From Streptomyces olivochromogenes (GTDB lineage: Bacteria; Actinomycetota; Actinomycetes; Streptomycetales; Streptomycetaceae): a stretch of DNA of 64,000 nt. The stretch spans positions 1 to 64,000 of the forward strand of contig NZ_JADDRL010000002.1 in assembly GCF_021538895.1 (NCBI RefSeq). The letters are read 5' to 3'. Below the pieces are notes generated by a model. It saw only the letters and a list, made by a program, of their open reading frames with translations. It did no database searches and had not been told where the DNA came from. This document shows positions 46,220 to 54,460 of the stretch, in pieces (position 1 is the stretch's first letter; each line of letters starts with the position of its first letter). The position numbers and the translations under genes were made by a program.

Positions 46220-47302
46220 ATGGGTTCGGTTCGCGTAGCCATCGTCGGCGTCGGCAACTGCGCCGCGTCGCTGGTGCAGGGAGTCGAGTACTACAAGGAC
46301 GCCGACCCGGCGTCCAAGGTCCCCGGCCTGATGCACGTGCAGTTCGGCGACTACCACGTGCGTGACGTCGACTTCGTCGCCGCCTTCGACGTCGACGCGA
46401 AGAAGGTCGGCCTCGACCTCGCGGACGCCATCGGCGCCTCCGAGAACAACACCATCAAGATCTGCGACGTGCCCAACACCGGTGTCACCGTCCAGCGCGG
46501 CCACACCCTCGACGGCCTCGGCAAGTACTACCGCCAGACCATCGAGGAGTCCGAGGCCGAGCCGGTCGACGTCGTCCAGGTCCTGAAGGACAAGCAGGTC
46601 GACGTCCTCGTCTGCTACCTGCCCGTCGGCTCCGAGGCCGCGGCGAAGTTCTACGCCCAGTGCGCCATCGACGCCAAGGTCGCCTTCGTCAACGCCCTCC
46701 CGGTCTTCATCGCCGGCACCAAGGAGTGGGCGGACAAGTTCACCGAGGCGGGCGTGCCGATCGTCGGTGACGACATCAAGTCGCAGGTCGGCGCCACCAT
46801 CACGCACCGCGTCATGGCGAAGCTGTTCGAGGACCGGGGTGTCATCCTGGACCGCACGATGCAGCTGAACGTCGGCGGCAACATGGACTTCAAGAACATG
46901 CTCGAGCGCGAGCGCCTGGAGTCCAAGAAGATCTCCAAGACGCAGGCCGTCACCTCCCAGATCCCCGACCGTGAGCTGGGCGAGAAGAACGTCCACATCG
47001 GCCCGTCGGACTACGTGGCCTGGCTGGACGACCGCAAGTGGGCGTACGTCCGTCTGGAGGGTCGCGCCTTCGGTGACGTCCCGCTGAACCTGGAGTACAA
47101 GCTGGAGGTCTGGGACTCCCCGAACTCCGCGGGTGTCATCATCGACGCCGTGCGCGCCGCGAAGATCGCCAAGGACCGCGGCATCGGTGGCCCGATCCTC
47201 TCGGCCTCCTCGTACTTCATGAAGTCCCCGCCGGTCCAGTACTTCGACGACGAGGCCCGCGAGAACGTCGAGAAGTTCATCCGCGGCGAGGTCGAGCGCT
47301 AA
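46220..47302 (+). CDS. ino1: Inositol-3-phosphate synthase
   Basis: The 360-residue enzyme turns glucose 6-phosphate into myo-inositol 1-phosphate with NAD+. [21 protein letters not shown] is the NAD-binding loop, [17 protein letters not shown] and LNVGGNMDF the catalytic blocks. Length and motifs match actinobacterial Ino1, which supplies inositol for mycothiol and phosphatidylinositol. The ATG at 46220 is preceded by GGGAGC. Downstream of PadR, so expression should be controlled with it. Confidence 0.96.
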   Translation: MGSVRVAIVGVGNCAASLVQGVEYYKDADPASKVPGLMHVQFGDYHVRDVDFVAAFDVDAKKVGLDLADAIGASENNTIKICDVPNTGVTVQRGHTLDGLGKYYRQTIEESEAEPVDVVQVLKDKQVDVLVCYLPVGSEAAAKFYAQCAIDAKVAFVNALPVFIAGTKEWADKFTEAGVPIVGDDIKSQVGATITHRVMAKLFEDRGVILDRTMQLNVGGNMDFKNMLERERLESKKISKTQAVTSQIPDRELGEKNVHIGPSDYVAWLDDRKWAYVRLEGRAFGDVPLNLEYKLEVWDSPNSAGVIIDAVRAAKIAKDRGIGGPILSASSYFMKSPPVQYFDDEARENVEKFIRGEVER

Positions 47303-47340
47303 ATCCGGCGCTCGTCCGAGAACGCTCCTGCCAGGGCTGT

Positions 47341-47374
47341 GAGGGTCCCCGGGTTCTACGACCCGGGGACCCTC
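47341..47374. terminator. Hairpin terminator after ino1
   Basis: GAGGGTCCCCGGGT pairs perfectly with ACCCGGGGACCCTC (14 bp, 6-nt loop). It separates ino1 from the MFS gene, whose start is only 23 nt farther on. Confidence 0.82.
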
Positions 47375-47396
47375 CCCGTGTGTGAGGCTGTGCCTC

Positions 47397-48680
47397 ATGC
47401 CTGTCGTCCGCGACCTGCGCGTCCTGCTGCGCCTCAGGGACTTCCGACGCCTGCTCTCCGTACGCCTGCTCTCCCAGGGCGCCGACGGCGTCTACCAGAT
47501 CGCTCTCGCCACGTACGTCGTCTTCTCCCCCGAGAAACAGACCTCGCCCACCGCGATCGCCTCGGCGATGGCGGTGCTGCTGCTTCCGTACTCCCTCGTC
47601 GGACCGTTCGCGGGCGTCCTGCTGGACCGCTGGCGGCGTCGCCAGGTCTTCCTCTACGGCAATCTGCTGCGCGCGGTGATGGCGGTGGCGACCGCCGTGC
47701 TGATGGTCGCCTCGGTCCCGGACTGGCTCTTCTATCTCTCCGCGCTGTGCGTGACCGCCGTCAATCGGTTCATCCTCGCGGGTCTGTCCGCCGCCCTGCC
47801 GCGGGTGGTGGACGCCGAGCGGCTGGTGATGGCCAACTCCGTGTCCCCGACCGCCGGAACGCTCGCCGCGACCGCCGGCGGCGGACTCGCCCTGGCCGTA
47901 CGTCTGGTGGTGGCGGACACCGACGCGGCCGTCGTACTGCTCGCCGCTCTCCTCTATCTGAGTGCGGCGCTCGCATCGCTCACCATGCGCCCGGAACTGC
48001 TGGGCCCGGACCAGGCCATGCTGCGTCCGCGGCTGCGTGCGGCGCTCGTGGGAACCGCCCGCGACCTCGTGTCGGGCATACGGCACCTCGCCGGACCGGA
48101 ACGCCGGGAGGCCGCGTGGGCACTGTTCGCGATGACCCTGATGCGCTTCTGCTACGGCGCGCTGTTGGTCATGGTGCTGATGCTCTGCCGGTACGCCCTC
48201 TCCTCAGGCCCCGACGAGGGGCTCCGCCTCCTGGGAGTGGCGTTGGCGCTCTCGGGGGCCGGCTTCCTCGCGGCGGCCGTCGTGACGCCCTGGGCGGCGG
48301 GCCGGCTCGGTCCACGCCGCTGGATCGCTGTGTGCGCCGCGGCGGCCGCGATCCTGGAACCCGCCCTCGGTCTGCCCTTCGCCACCGCCCCCATGCTGAT
48401 CGCCGCCTTCGTCCTGGGCCTGACCACCCAGGGAGCGAAGATCTCCACGGACACGATCGTCCAGTCCTGCGTGGACGACGCCTTCCGGGGCCGGATCTTC
48501 TCCGTGTACGACGTCCTCTTCAACGTCGCCTTCGTCGGCGCCGCGGCGGTGGCCGCCCTGATGCTCCCCCCGGACGGCCGCTCGACGGTCCTGGTGATCA
48601 CGGTCGCCGTTGTCTATGCAGTGGTGGCCACCTTTATGTTCCGGTTTGACGCGCGCCGAATCGGATCGACATCGGAGTGA
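47397..48680 (+). CDS. MFS transporter
   Basis: The 427-residue protein has about twelve helices. FRRLLSVRLLSQGADGVYQIALA and the LLDRWRRRQV loop 2-3 motif point to the DHA3 family (MefA/enterobactin-exporter-like) of drug or siderophore exporters. The substrate is unknown. ATG 47397 gives the usual short N-terminus; GTG 47382 is less likely. The gene stands alone and has no adjacent regulator. Confidence 0.85.
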   Translation: MPVVRDLRVLLRLRDFRRLLSVRLLSQGADGVYQIALATYVVFSPEKQTSPTAIASAMAVLLLPYSLVGPFAGVLLDRWRRRQVFLYGNLLRAVMAVATAVLMVASVPDWLFYLSALCVTAVNRFILAGLSAALPRVVDAERLVMANSVSPTAGTLAATAGGGLALAVRLVVADTDAAVVLLAALLYLSAALASLTMRPELLGPDQAMLRPRLRAALVGTARDLVSGIRHLAGPERREAAWALFAMTLMRFCYGALLVMVLMLCRYALSSGPDEGLRLLGVALALSGAGFLAAAVVTPWAAGRLGPRRWIAVCAAAAAILEPALGLPFATAPMLIAAFVLGLTTQGAKISTDTIVQSCVDDAFRGRIFSVYDVLFNVAFVGAAAVAALMLPPDGRSTVLVITVAVVYAVVATFMFRFDARRIGSTSE

Positions 48681-48833
48681 CTCCGGAAGCACACCCTGAA
48701 CAGCTGCTCGCTTCCCTCTGATGAACCTCAATTCCCTTGCTCCCGGGGAAGTCGAACTACAAGGATGTCATTCAGTGCCGGGCAAACGACCAGCCCGAGC
48801 ACGACGAGGAATTTCTGAAAACGGGGAAACTAC

Positions 48834-49619
48834 ATGAAGACTCGCACCATGCGCGGAATTGCCGCCGCACTCGGCACTGTCGGTATTCTCGCCGGGACGG
48901 CGGCGCAGGCTTCCGCCACCGGGGCCCACCCGGCCGTGGCCAAGTACAACGACCCTGCTGCCACTCCGGCGGCATACGCCAACTACCTGCGCCACTCCCA
49001 CGAAGAGGGTTCCGCCGACGCCCTCAAGCAATTCCAGCGTCTTTCGCCGGCGGACCAGAACAAGTTCGTCGGCTACCTGCACGATCCGGCTGTACTCAAG
49101 GCGCTCCTCGACAAGACCTCGGACCAGGGGGCCGGGATTTCCGTGTCCTCCCGAAACACTGGCAGTAAGGTTTCGCTGCACGGAGGCGATGTCATCGTCG
49201 GACAGGAGGGAACCATCAGCGGCATTTCCGCCGCTTCGCACCCCCTGCCCAAGGGAAATCACGAGGTTACCTACACCACCTACATCAAGGCCCTGGGCAT
49301 AAAGATCATCAAGCTCAACCTGTCGGTGAAGTTCTACAGCAACGGGCGCGACATCACGAAGGCGATCGACGCCGAAGCCAGCAAGAAGAACCTCAGCGGT
49401 GCCATCAACCTCTCCCACGACAGGCCCAAGAAGTGGCTGAGTGACTGGAGCTGGTGCCAGCGGCACGGTCACTGCAGTCGCGGCCACAACGCCGAGGCCT
49501 CGGTCATCTGGGAGGGAAGCGCGGTGTTCCGGGGGGCCGTCTTTCAGGTCGACAAGAAGCAGTGGATGCAGGCCAACGTCTACGGCAAGCTCACCAACTA
49601 CTACCTGCACAACGTGTAG
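48834..49619 (+). CDS. Secreted protein of unknown function
   Basis: The 261-residue protein begins with a signal peptide (MKTRTMRGIAAALGTVGIL, cut probably after AQASA). I recognise no domain. The mature protein has a helical, charged first half (residues 32-90), a Gly/Ser/Val-rich beta-like middle (about 100-160) and a Cys pair (WCQRHGHC) near residue 210 that could form a disulphide. Codons here carry more A/T at third positions than the neighbours, which hints at recent acquisition. It stands alone. Confidence 0.7.
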   Translation: MKTRTMRGIAAALGTVGILAGTAAQASATGAHPAVAKYNDPAATPAAYANYLRHSHEEGSADALKQFQRLSPADQNKFVGYLHDPAVLKALLDKTSDQGAGISVSSRNTGSKVSLHGGDVIVGQEGTISGISAASHPLPKGNHEVTYTTYIKALGIKIIKLNLSVKFYSNGRDITKAIDAEASKKNLSGAINLSHDRPKKWLSDWSWCQRHGHCSRGHNAEASVIWEGSAVFRGAVFQVDKKQWMQANVYGKLTNYYLHNV

Positions 49620-49791
49620 GCGCGACAGCTGAAGGTGGCGGTTGCGGTGGCTATGGCCCCCTTTGGACTCCGGTAAGTGTCACATCAAGGAAACAGAGTC
49701 CTTCTGGGTTACAGGGTTGTCAGCGGGAGCCGCTAACTTACGTGGGTCTTATCTCGCGCCATGCGCACCCACGTTCTAGGGGGACCCCAAA

Positions 49792-50241
49792 GTGACGACT
49801 CCGCCGCCCCAGGGCCAGGCTCCGTACCCGCCGCAGGGCGGCTACCCCCAGCAGGGTCAGGCGCCCTACCCTCCCCAGCCCGGCGCCCCGACCGCCCCGA
49901 TGCCGCCGCAGAAGCCGAAGCGGAGCGTCAGGCAGTACCTGCGCATAGGCGGCATCATCCTCGGTCTCGCCGTCGTGGCAGGTGGCTACTACCTGAACAA
50001 CGACGACGACAGCAAGAAGCTGGCTGTCGGCGACTGCCTGACGAACACGGGAAGCGACACCTCCCCGGAGATCAAGCAGCTGGACTGCAGCGACTCCAAG
50101 GCGGACTACAAGGTGCTCAAGAAGGACGGCAGCACCAGCGTGTCCCAGCTCGCCTGCCAGTCGGTGAAGGGGACGACCGCGGCCCTTGAGTGGAAGGAAG
50201 GCAGCGACTCGTTCGTCCTCTGCCTCGGGAACAACAAGTAG
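49792..50241 (+). CDS. Membrane-anchored extracellular Cys-containing protein
   Basis: A 149-residue protein starting at GTG 49792 behind AGGGGGA. Residues 1-45 are Pro/Gln/Gly-rich with YPPQ repeats, residues 57-75 are one membrane helix, and the remaining 70 residues are an external domain with three or four Cys, including GDCL, LDCSD, LACQS and VLCLG, spaced as for two disulphides. No lipobox is seen, so it is not a lipoprotein. The fold resembles the small extracellular LppU/septum-formation-type domains. Function unknown. Confidence 0.68.
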   Translation: MTTPPPQGQAPYPPQGGYPQQGQAPYPPQPGAPTAPMPPQKPKRSVRQYLRIGGIILGLAVVAGGYYLNNDDDSKKLAVGDCLTNTGSDTSPEIKQLDCSDSKADYKVLKKDGSTSVSQLACQSVKGTTAALEWKEGSDSFVLCLGNNK

Positions 50242-50255
50242 CGCCACCCACTCCG

Positions 50256-50336
<81 letters not shown>

Positions 50337-50343
50337 CGTGGCC

Positions 50344-51786
50344 TCAGCCCTGCTCGGCCCACCACTCCTTGAGCGCCGTCACCGCGGCGTCGTGCTCCAT
50401 CGGCCCGTGCTCCAGGCGGAGCTCCAGCAGGTGCTTGTAGGCCTTGCCCACCACCGGGCCGGGGCCGACGCCCAGGATGTCCATGATCTGGTTTCCGTCG
50501 AGGTCCGGGCGGATCGCGTCGAGTTCCTCCTGCTGCTGGAGCTCGGCGATGCGATCCTCAAGGCCGTCGTACGCCCGCGACAGCGCCGCCGCCTTGCGCT
50601 TGTTGCGCGTGGTGCAGTCGGAGCGGGTGAGCTTGTGGAGGCGGGTGAGAAGCGGGCCGGCGTCACGCACATAGCGCCGGACCGCGGAGTCCGTCCACTC
50701 GCCCGTGCCGTAGCCGTGGAAGCGCAGGTGGAGTTCCACCAGGTGTGAGACGTCCTTCACCAGCTCGTTGGAGTACTTCAGCGCCGTCATGCGCTTCTTG
50801 GTCATCTTCGCCCCGACCACCTCGTGGTGGTGGAAGGAGACGCGACCGTCCTTCTCGAAGCGACGCGTGCGCGGCTTGCCGATGTCGTGCAGCAGCGCAG
50901 CCAGGCGGAGGGTCAGGTCGGGACCGTCCTCCTCCAGGGCGATCGCCTGCTCCAGGACGATCAGCGTGTGCTCGTACACATCCTTGTGCCGGTGGTGCTC
51001 GTCGCTCTCCAGGCGCAGCGCCGGCAGCTCGGGCAGCACATGGGCGGCCAGGTCGGTGTCGACCAGGAGCGTGAGGCCCTTGCGCGGGTTCGAGGACAGG
51101 ATCAGCTTGTTCAGTTCGTCACGGATGCGCTCCGCCGAGACGATCTCAAGGCGACCGGCCATGTCCTTCATCGCCGCGACGACCTCGGGAGCCACCTCGA
51201 AGTCGAGTTGGGCGGCGAAGCGGGCGGCCCGCATCATCCGCAGGGGATCGTCCGAGAAGGACTCCTCGGGCGTGCCCGGGGTGCGCAGCACCCGCGCCGC
51301 CAGGTCCTCAAGGCCGCCGTGCGGATCGATGAACTCCTTCTCCGGCAGGGCCACGGCCATCGCGTTGACGGTGAAGTCACGCCGGACGAGATCCTCCTCG
51401 ATGGAGTCGCCGTACGAGACCTCCGGCTTGCGCGAGGTGCGGTCGTACGCCTCGGAGCGGTAGGTCGTGATCTCGATCTGGTAGCCGTCTTTCTGCGCGC
51501 CGACGGTGCCGAAGGCGATCCCGACTTCCCACACCGCGTCCGCCCACGGCCGCACGATCTTCAGTACGGCCTCGGGGCGGGCGTCGGTGGTGAAGTCCAG
51601 GTCGTTGCCGAGCCGGCCGAGCAGCGCGTCCCGGACCGAGCCGCCGACCAGGGCGAGCGAGAACCCGGCCTCCTGGAAACGGCGGGCGAGGTCGTCGGCG
51701 ACGGGGGCCACCCGCAGCAGCTCGCTCACCGCGCGCTGCTGCACCTGGCTCAGGGCAGAGGGAGTCTCTTCGTTGGCGTTCGGCAC
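50344..51786 (-). CDS. pcnA: CCA tRNA nucleotidyltransferase (PcnA)
   Basis: The 480-residue protein has the class II nucleotidyltransferase head, SLALVGGSVRDALLGRLGNDLDFTT (given here as ALVGGSVRDALLGR and NDLDFTT with the metal Asp pair), the RRDFTVNAMA block, a neck and an HD domain (ALLHDIGKPRTRRF). It adds or repairs the CCA end of tRNA, or polyadenylates RNA; the C-terminal HD domain is typical of CCA enzymes from actinobacteria. GTG 51786 start, no obvious ribosome-binding site. Position next to DUF6049-murJ is conserved with mycobacteria. Confidence 0.93.
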   Translation of the reverse strand: MPNANEETPSALSQVQQRAVSELLRVAPVADDLARRFQEAGFSLALVGGSVRDALLGRLGNDLDFTTDARPEAVLKIVRPWADAVWEVGIAFGTVGAQKDGYQIEITTYRSEAYDRTSRKPEVSYGDSIEEDLVRRDFTVNAMAVALPEKEFIDPHGGLEDLAARVLRTPGTPEESFSDDPLRMMRAARFAAQLDFEVAPEVVAAMKDMAGRLEIVSAERIRDELNKLILSSNPRKGLTLLVDTDLAAHVLPELPALRLESDEHHRHKDVYEHTLIVLEQAIALEEDGPDLTLRLAALLHDIGKPRTRRFEKDGRVSFHHHEVVGAKMTKKRMTALKYSNELVKDVSHLVELHLRFHGYGTGEWTDSAVRRYVRDAGPLLTRLHKLTRSDCTTRNKRKAAALSRAYDGLEDRIAELQQQEELDAIRPDLDGNQIMDILGVGPGPVVGKAYKHLLELRLEHGPMEHDAAVTALKEWWAEQG

Positions 51787-52041
51787 AACAGAAGAGGGTA
51801 CGTGGCCCGCCCGGCCGGGAGCGCCCCCATTAAACGTGCACGCACTTCTCGTCCCGTACCGCCATAAGCCACATCACAGTGCCCTAGGGCGGCTTTCCCC
51901 TTGATAATGAACATACGGGGCGGACGGCCGGTGTCCCCCCGATCTTGTGGGGCGGACCGCGGCACTTCCCCTCGGCGCACCTCGTTACCATGCGGGGACG
52001 CACATTCCGACGACCACTGACGACGAGGGACGGGCGAGCGC

Positions 52042-54414
52042 GTGGCCGAGGCGGCAGACTTCCTGGGGACGAGTCCCTCACCTGCCCGCCGCTGGCTGCG
52101 GCGGGCCGGAGCACTCCTCGCCGGAGCCCCTCTGCTGGCCGGCATACTCCAGCTGCCCGCCGCGATGTCGGCGCAGGCCGCTTCCTCGGACTCCGACCCG
52201 GTCTCCGTCTCCCTGGACACGCTCAGCCCGAACGTCCCCACGGACGGGGACACGCTGACCGTCTCCGGCACGGTGACCAACAACGGCAAGCAGTCGGTCA
52301 CCGGCGCCCACGTGGGGCTGCGTGTGGGCGCCCCGCTGGGCACCCGCTCGGCCATCGACGGCATCGCCCGGCGCTCCGACGATCTGCAGGCCTCCGTCGG
52401 CAACGAGGTGGGCGGCAAGTACGTGGAGAAGTTCGCCAAGCTCGCCCCGGGCGTCGCCCAGCACTTCAGCATCTCCGTCCCGGTCGACAAGCTCGACCTC
52501 GGCCAGGACGGTGTCTACGAGTTCGGTGTCTCGCTGTCCGGCCAGACCGCCGCACAGCCGTGGGAGCAGGTGCTGGGCATCCAGCGGACCTTCCTGCCGT
52601 GGCAGCCGGAGGAGGCGGACACCAAGACGAAGGCGACGTACCTGTGGCCGCTCATCTCCACCGTCCACATGACGGCGAAGACGGGCGCCGGTGAGCAGCA
52701 GACGCCGGTCTTCCTCAACGACGACCTCGCCAAGGACATCTCCCCGGGCGGCCGCCTGGCGCAGATGCTGGCGCTGGGCAGGGAACTCGACGTCACCTGG
52801 GTGATCGATCCCGACCTGCTGGCCTCCGTGGACGCGATGACCCGCAGCTACCGCCTGCAGGGCGACAACGACACCACGACGGCCGGCACGCACCAGGCGG
52901 TGGCCAAGCAGTTCCTGGCCGACCTGCAGAAGGCCGTGGCGGACAAGGAGGTCGTCGCCCTGCCCTTCGCCGACCCGGACCTCGCCTCCCTCGCCCACAA
53001 CGGCACCAGCGTCACCGGCTCCCTGAGCCACCTCAAGGACGCCACCGACGTCGCGGCCACCACCGTCAGGACAGTGCTCCACGTCACACCGAGCACGGAC
53101 TTCGCCTGGCCCGTGGACGGCGCGGTGGACCCCTCGATCATCAAGGTCGCCACCTCCGCGGGCGCCGACAAGGTGATCGCCCGCAGCGACAGCTTCCAGG
53201 AGACCGGCGGTCTGTCCTACACGCCCTCCGCGGCCCGCCCCATCGGCGGCGGTACGAGCGCGGTGGTCGCGGACGCGCGGCTGTCCGAGGCGTTCGAGGG
53301 CGACCTGACGAAGGCGGGCTCGGCCACCCTCGCCGTCCAGCGGTTCCTGGCCCAGAGCCTGGCCCTGAACCTCCAGACGGACCAGCAGCGCAGCATCGTC
53401 ATCGCCCCGCAGCGCATGCCGTCGGCCAGCCAGGCCCAGGCGATGGCCCAGGGGATCACGGCGCTCCAGGACAACAACTGGACGCTGTCCCAGGAGCTCA
53501 CCTCGACCGCCAAGGCCAAGCCCGACCCGGGCGCGACCACGCGGATCCCCTCCACCTCCGCGTACCCCTCGTCGCTGCGCAAGCAGGAGCTGCCCCGGGC
53601 GGCCTTCGAGCAGATCGCGCGGACGCAGGACAAGCTCGACAACTTCCAGGTGATCCTCACCGACGAGTCCCGGGTGGTCACCCCCTTCGGGCGGGCCATG
53701 AACCGTGAGATGTCGACGGCGTGGCGGGGCCGGATCGTCGAGGCGGACCGGTTCCGGCTGGGAGTGGAGACGTATCTCGACCAACTCGCCGACCAGGTCA
53801 AGCTGATCGACAAGTCCGAGACGAAGCTGTCCGGCCGCAGCGCCACCATCCCGGTGACCGTCCAGAACAACCTGGTCCAGGGCGTCGACCACCTCGTCCT
53901 GCGGCTCACCTCGACCATGCCGACCCGTCTGGAGATCGGCGGCCAGCCCTACACGGAGCAGCCCGTCACCGTCTCCGGCGGGCACAGCCAGTCGGTGAAG
54001 TTCCCCACCTCGGCCAACGCCAACGGCCGCGTGACGGTGATCGCCCAGCTGTTCACGCAGGACGGCCAGGAGTACGGCACACCGGTCAGGTTCGACGTGA
54101 AGGTGACCGAGGTCACGCCCACCGTGATGCTGGTCATCGGCGGCGGTGTCCTGCTGCTTGTCCTCGCCGGCTTCCGGATGTACACCCAGCGCAAGCGCGC
54201 GGCCGCCCGGGCGGCGACCGAGGACGGTCCCGACGAGTCCGGGCAGGACACGGACGACGGTCCGCAGAACCCCGAAGCCCCCTCGGAGCGTCCGAAGGAA
54301 GAGTTGGACGCCGCGTCCGGGGCAGACGACCCGGAGCAGCCGAGTGACCCGACACCGGACACCGCACCGGAAAGCGCCGACCCGTCCGGGACGGGTGAGA
54401 GAGTGGACCGTTGA
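52042..54414 (+). CDS. Large extracellular DUF6049 protein with C-terminal membrane anchor
   Basis: A 790-residue protein starting at GTG 52042. The N-terminus has a twin Arg then a hydrophobic stretch (RRAGALLAGAPLLAGILQLP) ending in SAQAA, a signal peptide. About 660 residues of mixed alpha/beta extracellular sequence follow, then one helix (TVMLVIGGGVLLLVLAGFRM) and an acidic, disordered tail of about 80 residues. It matches DUF6049 and sits directly before murJ as in M. tuberculosis (Rv3909), so a role in envelope assembly or a MurJ partner is likely but unproven. Confidence 0.85.
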   Translation: MAEAADFLGTSPSPARRWLRRAGALLAGAPLLAGILQLPAAMSAQAASSDSDPVSVSLDTLSPNVPTDGDTLTVSGTVTNNGKQSVTGAHVGLRVGAPLGTRSAIDGIARRSDDLQASVGNEVGGKYVEKFAKLAPGVAQHFSISVPVDKLDLGQDGVYEFGVSLSGQTAAQPWEQVLGIQRTFLPWQPEEADTKTKATYLWPLISTVHMTAKTGAGEQQTPVFLNDDLAKDISPGGRLAQMLALGRELDVTWVIDPDLLASVDAMTRSYRLQGDNDTTTAGTHQAVAKQFLADLQKAVADKEVVALPFADPDLASLAHNGTSVTGSLSHLKDATDVAATTVRTVLHVTPSTDFAWPVDGAVDPSIIKVATSAGADKVIARSDSFQETGGLSYTPSAARPIGGGTSAVVADARLSEAFEGDLTKAGSATLAVQRFLAQSLALNLQTDQQRSIVIAPQRMPSASQAQAMAQGITALQDNNWTLSQELTSTAKAKPDPGATTRIPSTSAYPSSLRKQELPRAAFEQIARTQDKLDNFQVILTDESRVVTPFGRAMNREMSTAWRGRIVEADRFRLGVETYLDQLADQVKLIDKSETKLSGRSATIPVTVQNNLVQGVDHLVLRLTSTMPTRLEIGGQPYTEQPVTVSGGHSQSVKFPTSANANGRVTVIAQLFTQDGQEYGTPVRFDVKVTEVTPTVMLVIGGGVLLLVLAGFRMYTQRKRAAARAATEDGPDESGQDTDDGPQNPEAPSERPKEELDAASGADDPEQPSDPTPDTAPESADPSGTGERVDR

Positions 54415-54460
54415 GCGATGTCGTGGCCGGTGGGCCCGGGGACGATGAGGTGGGGTAACC

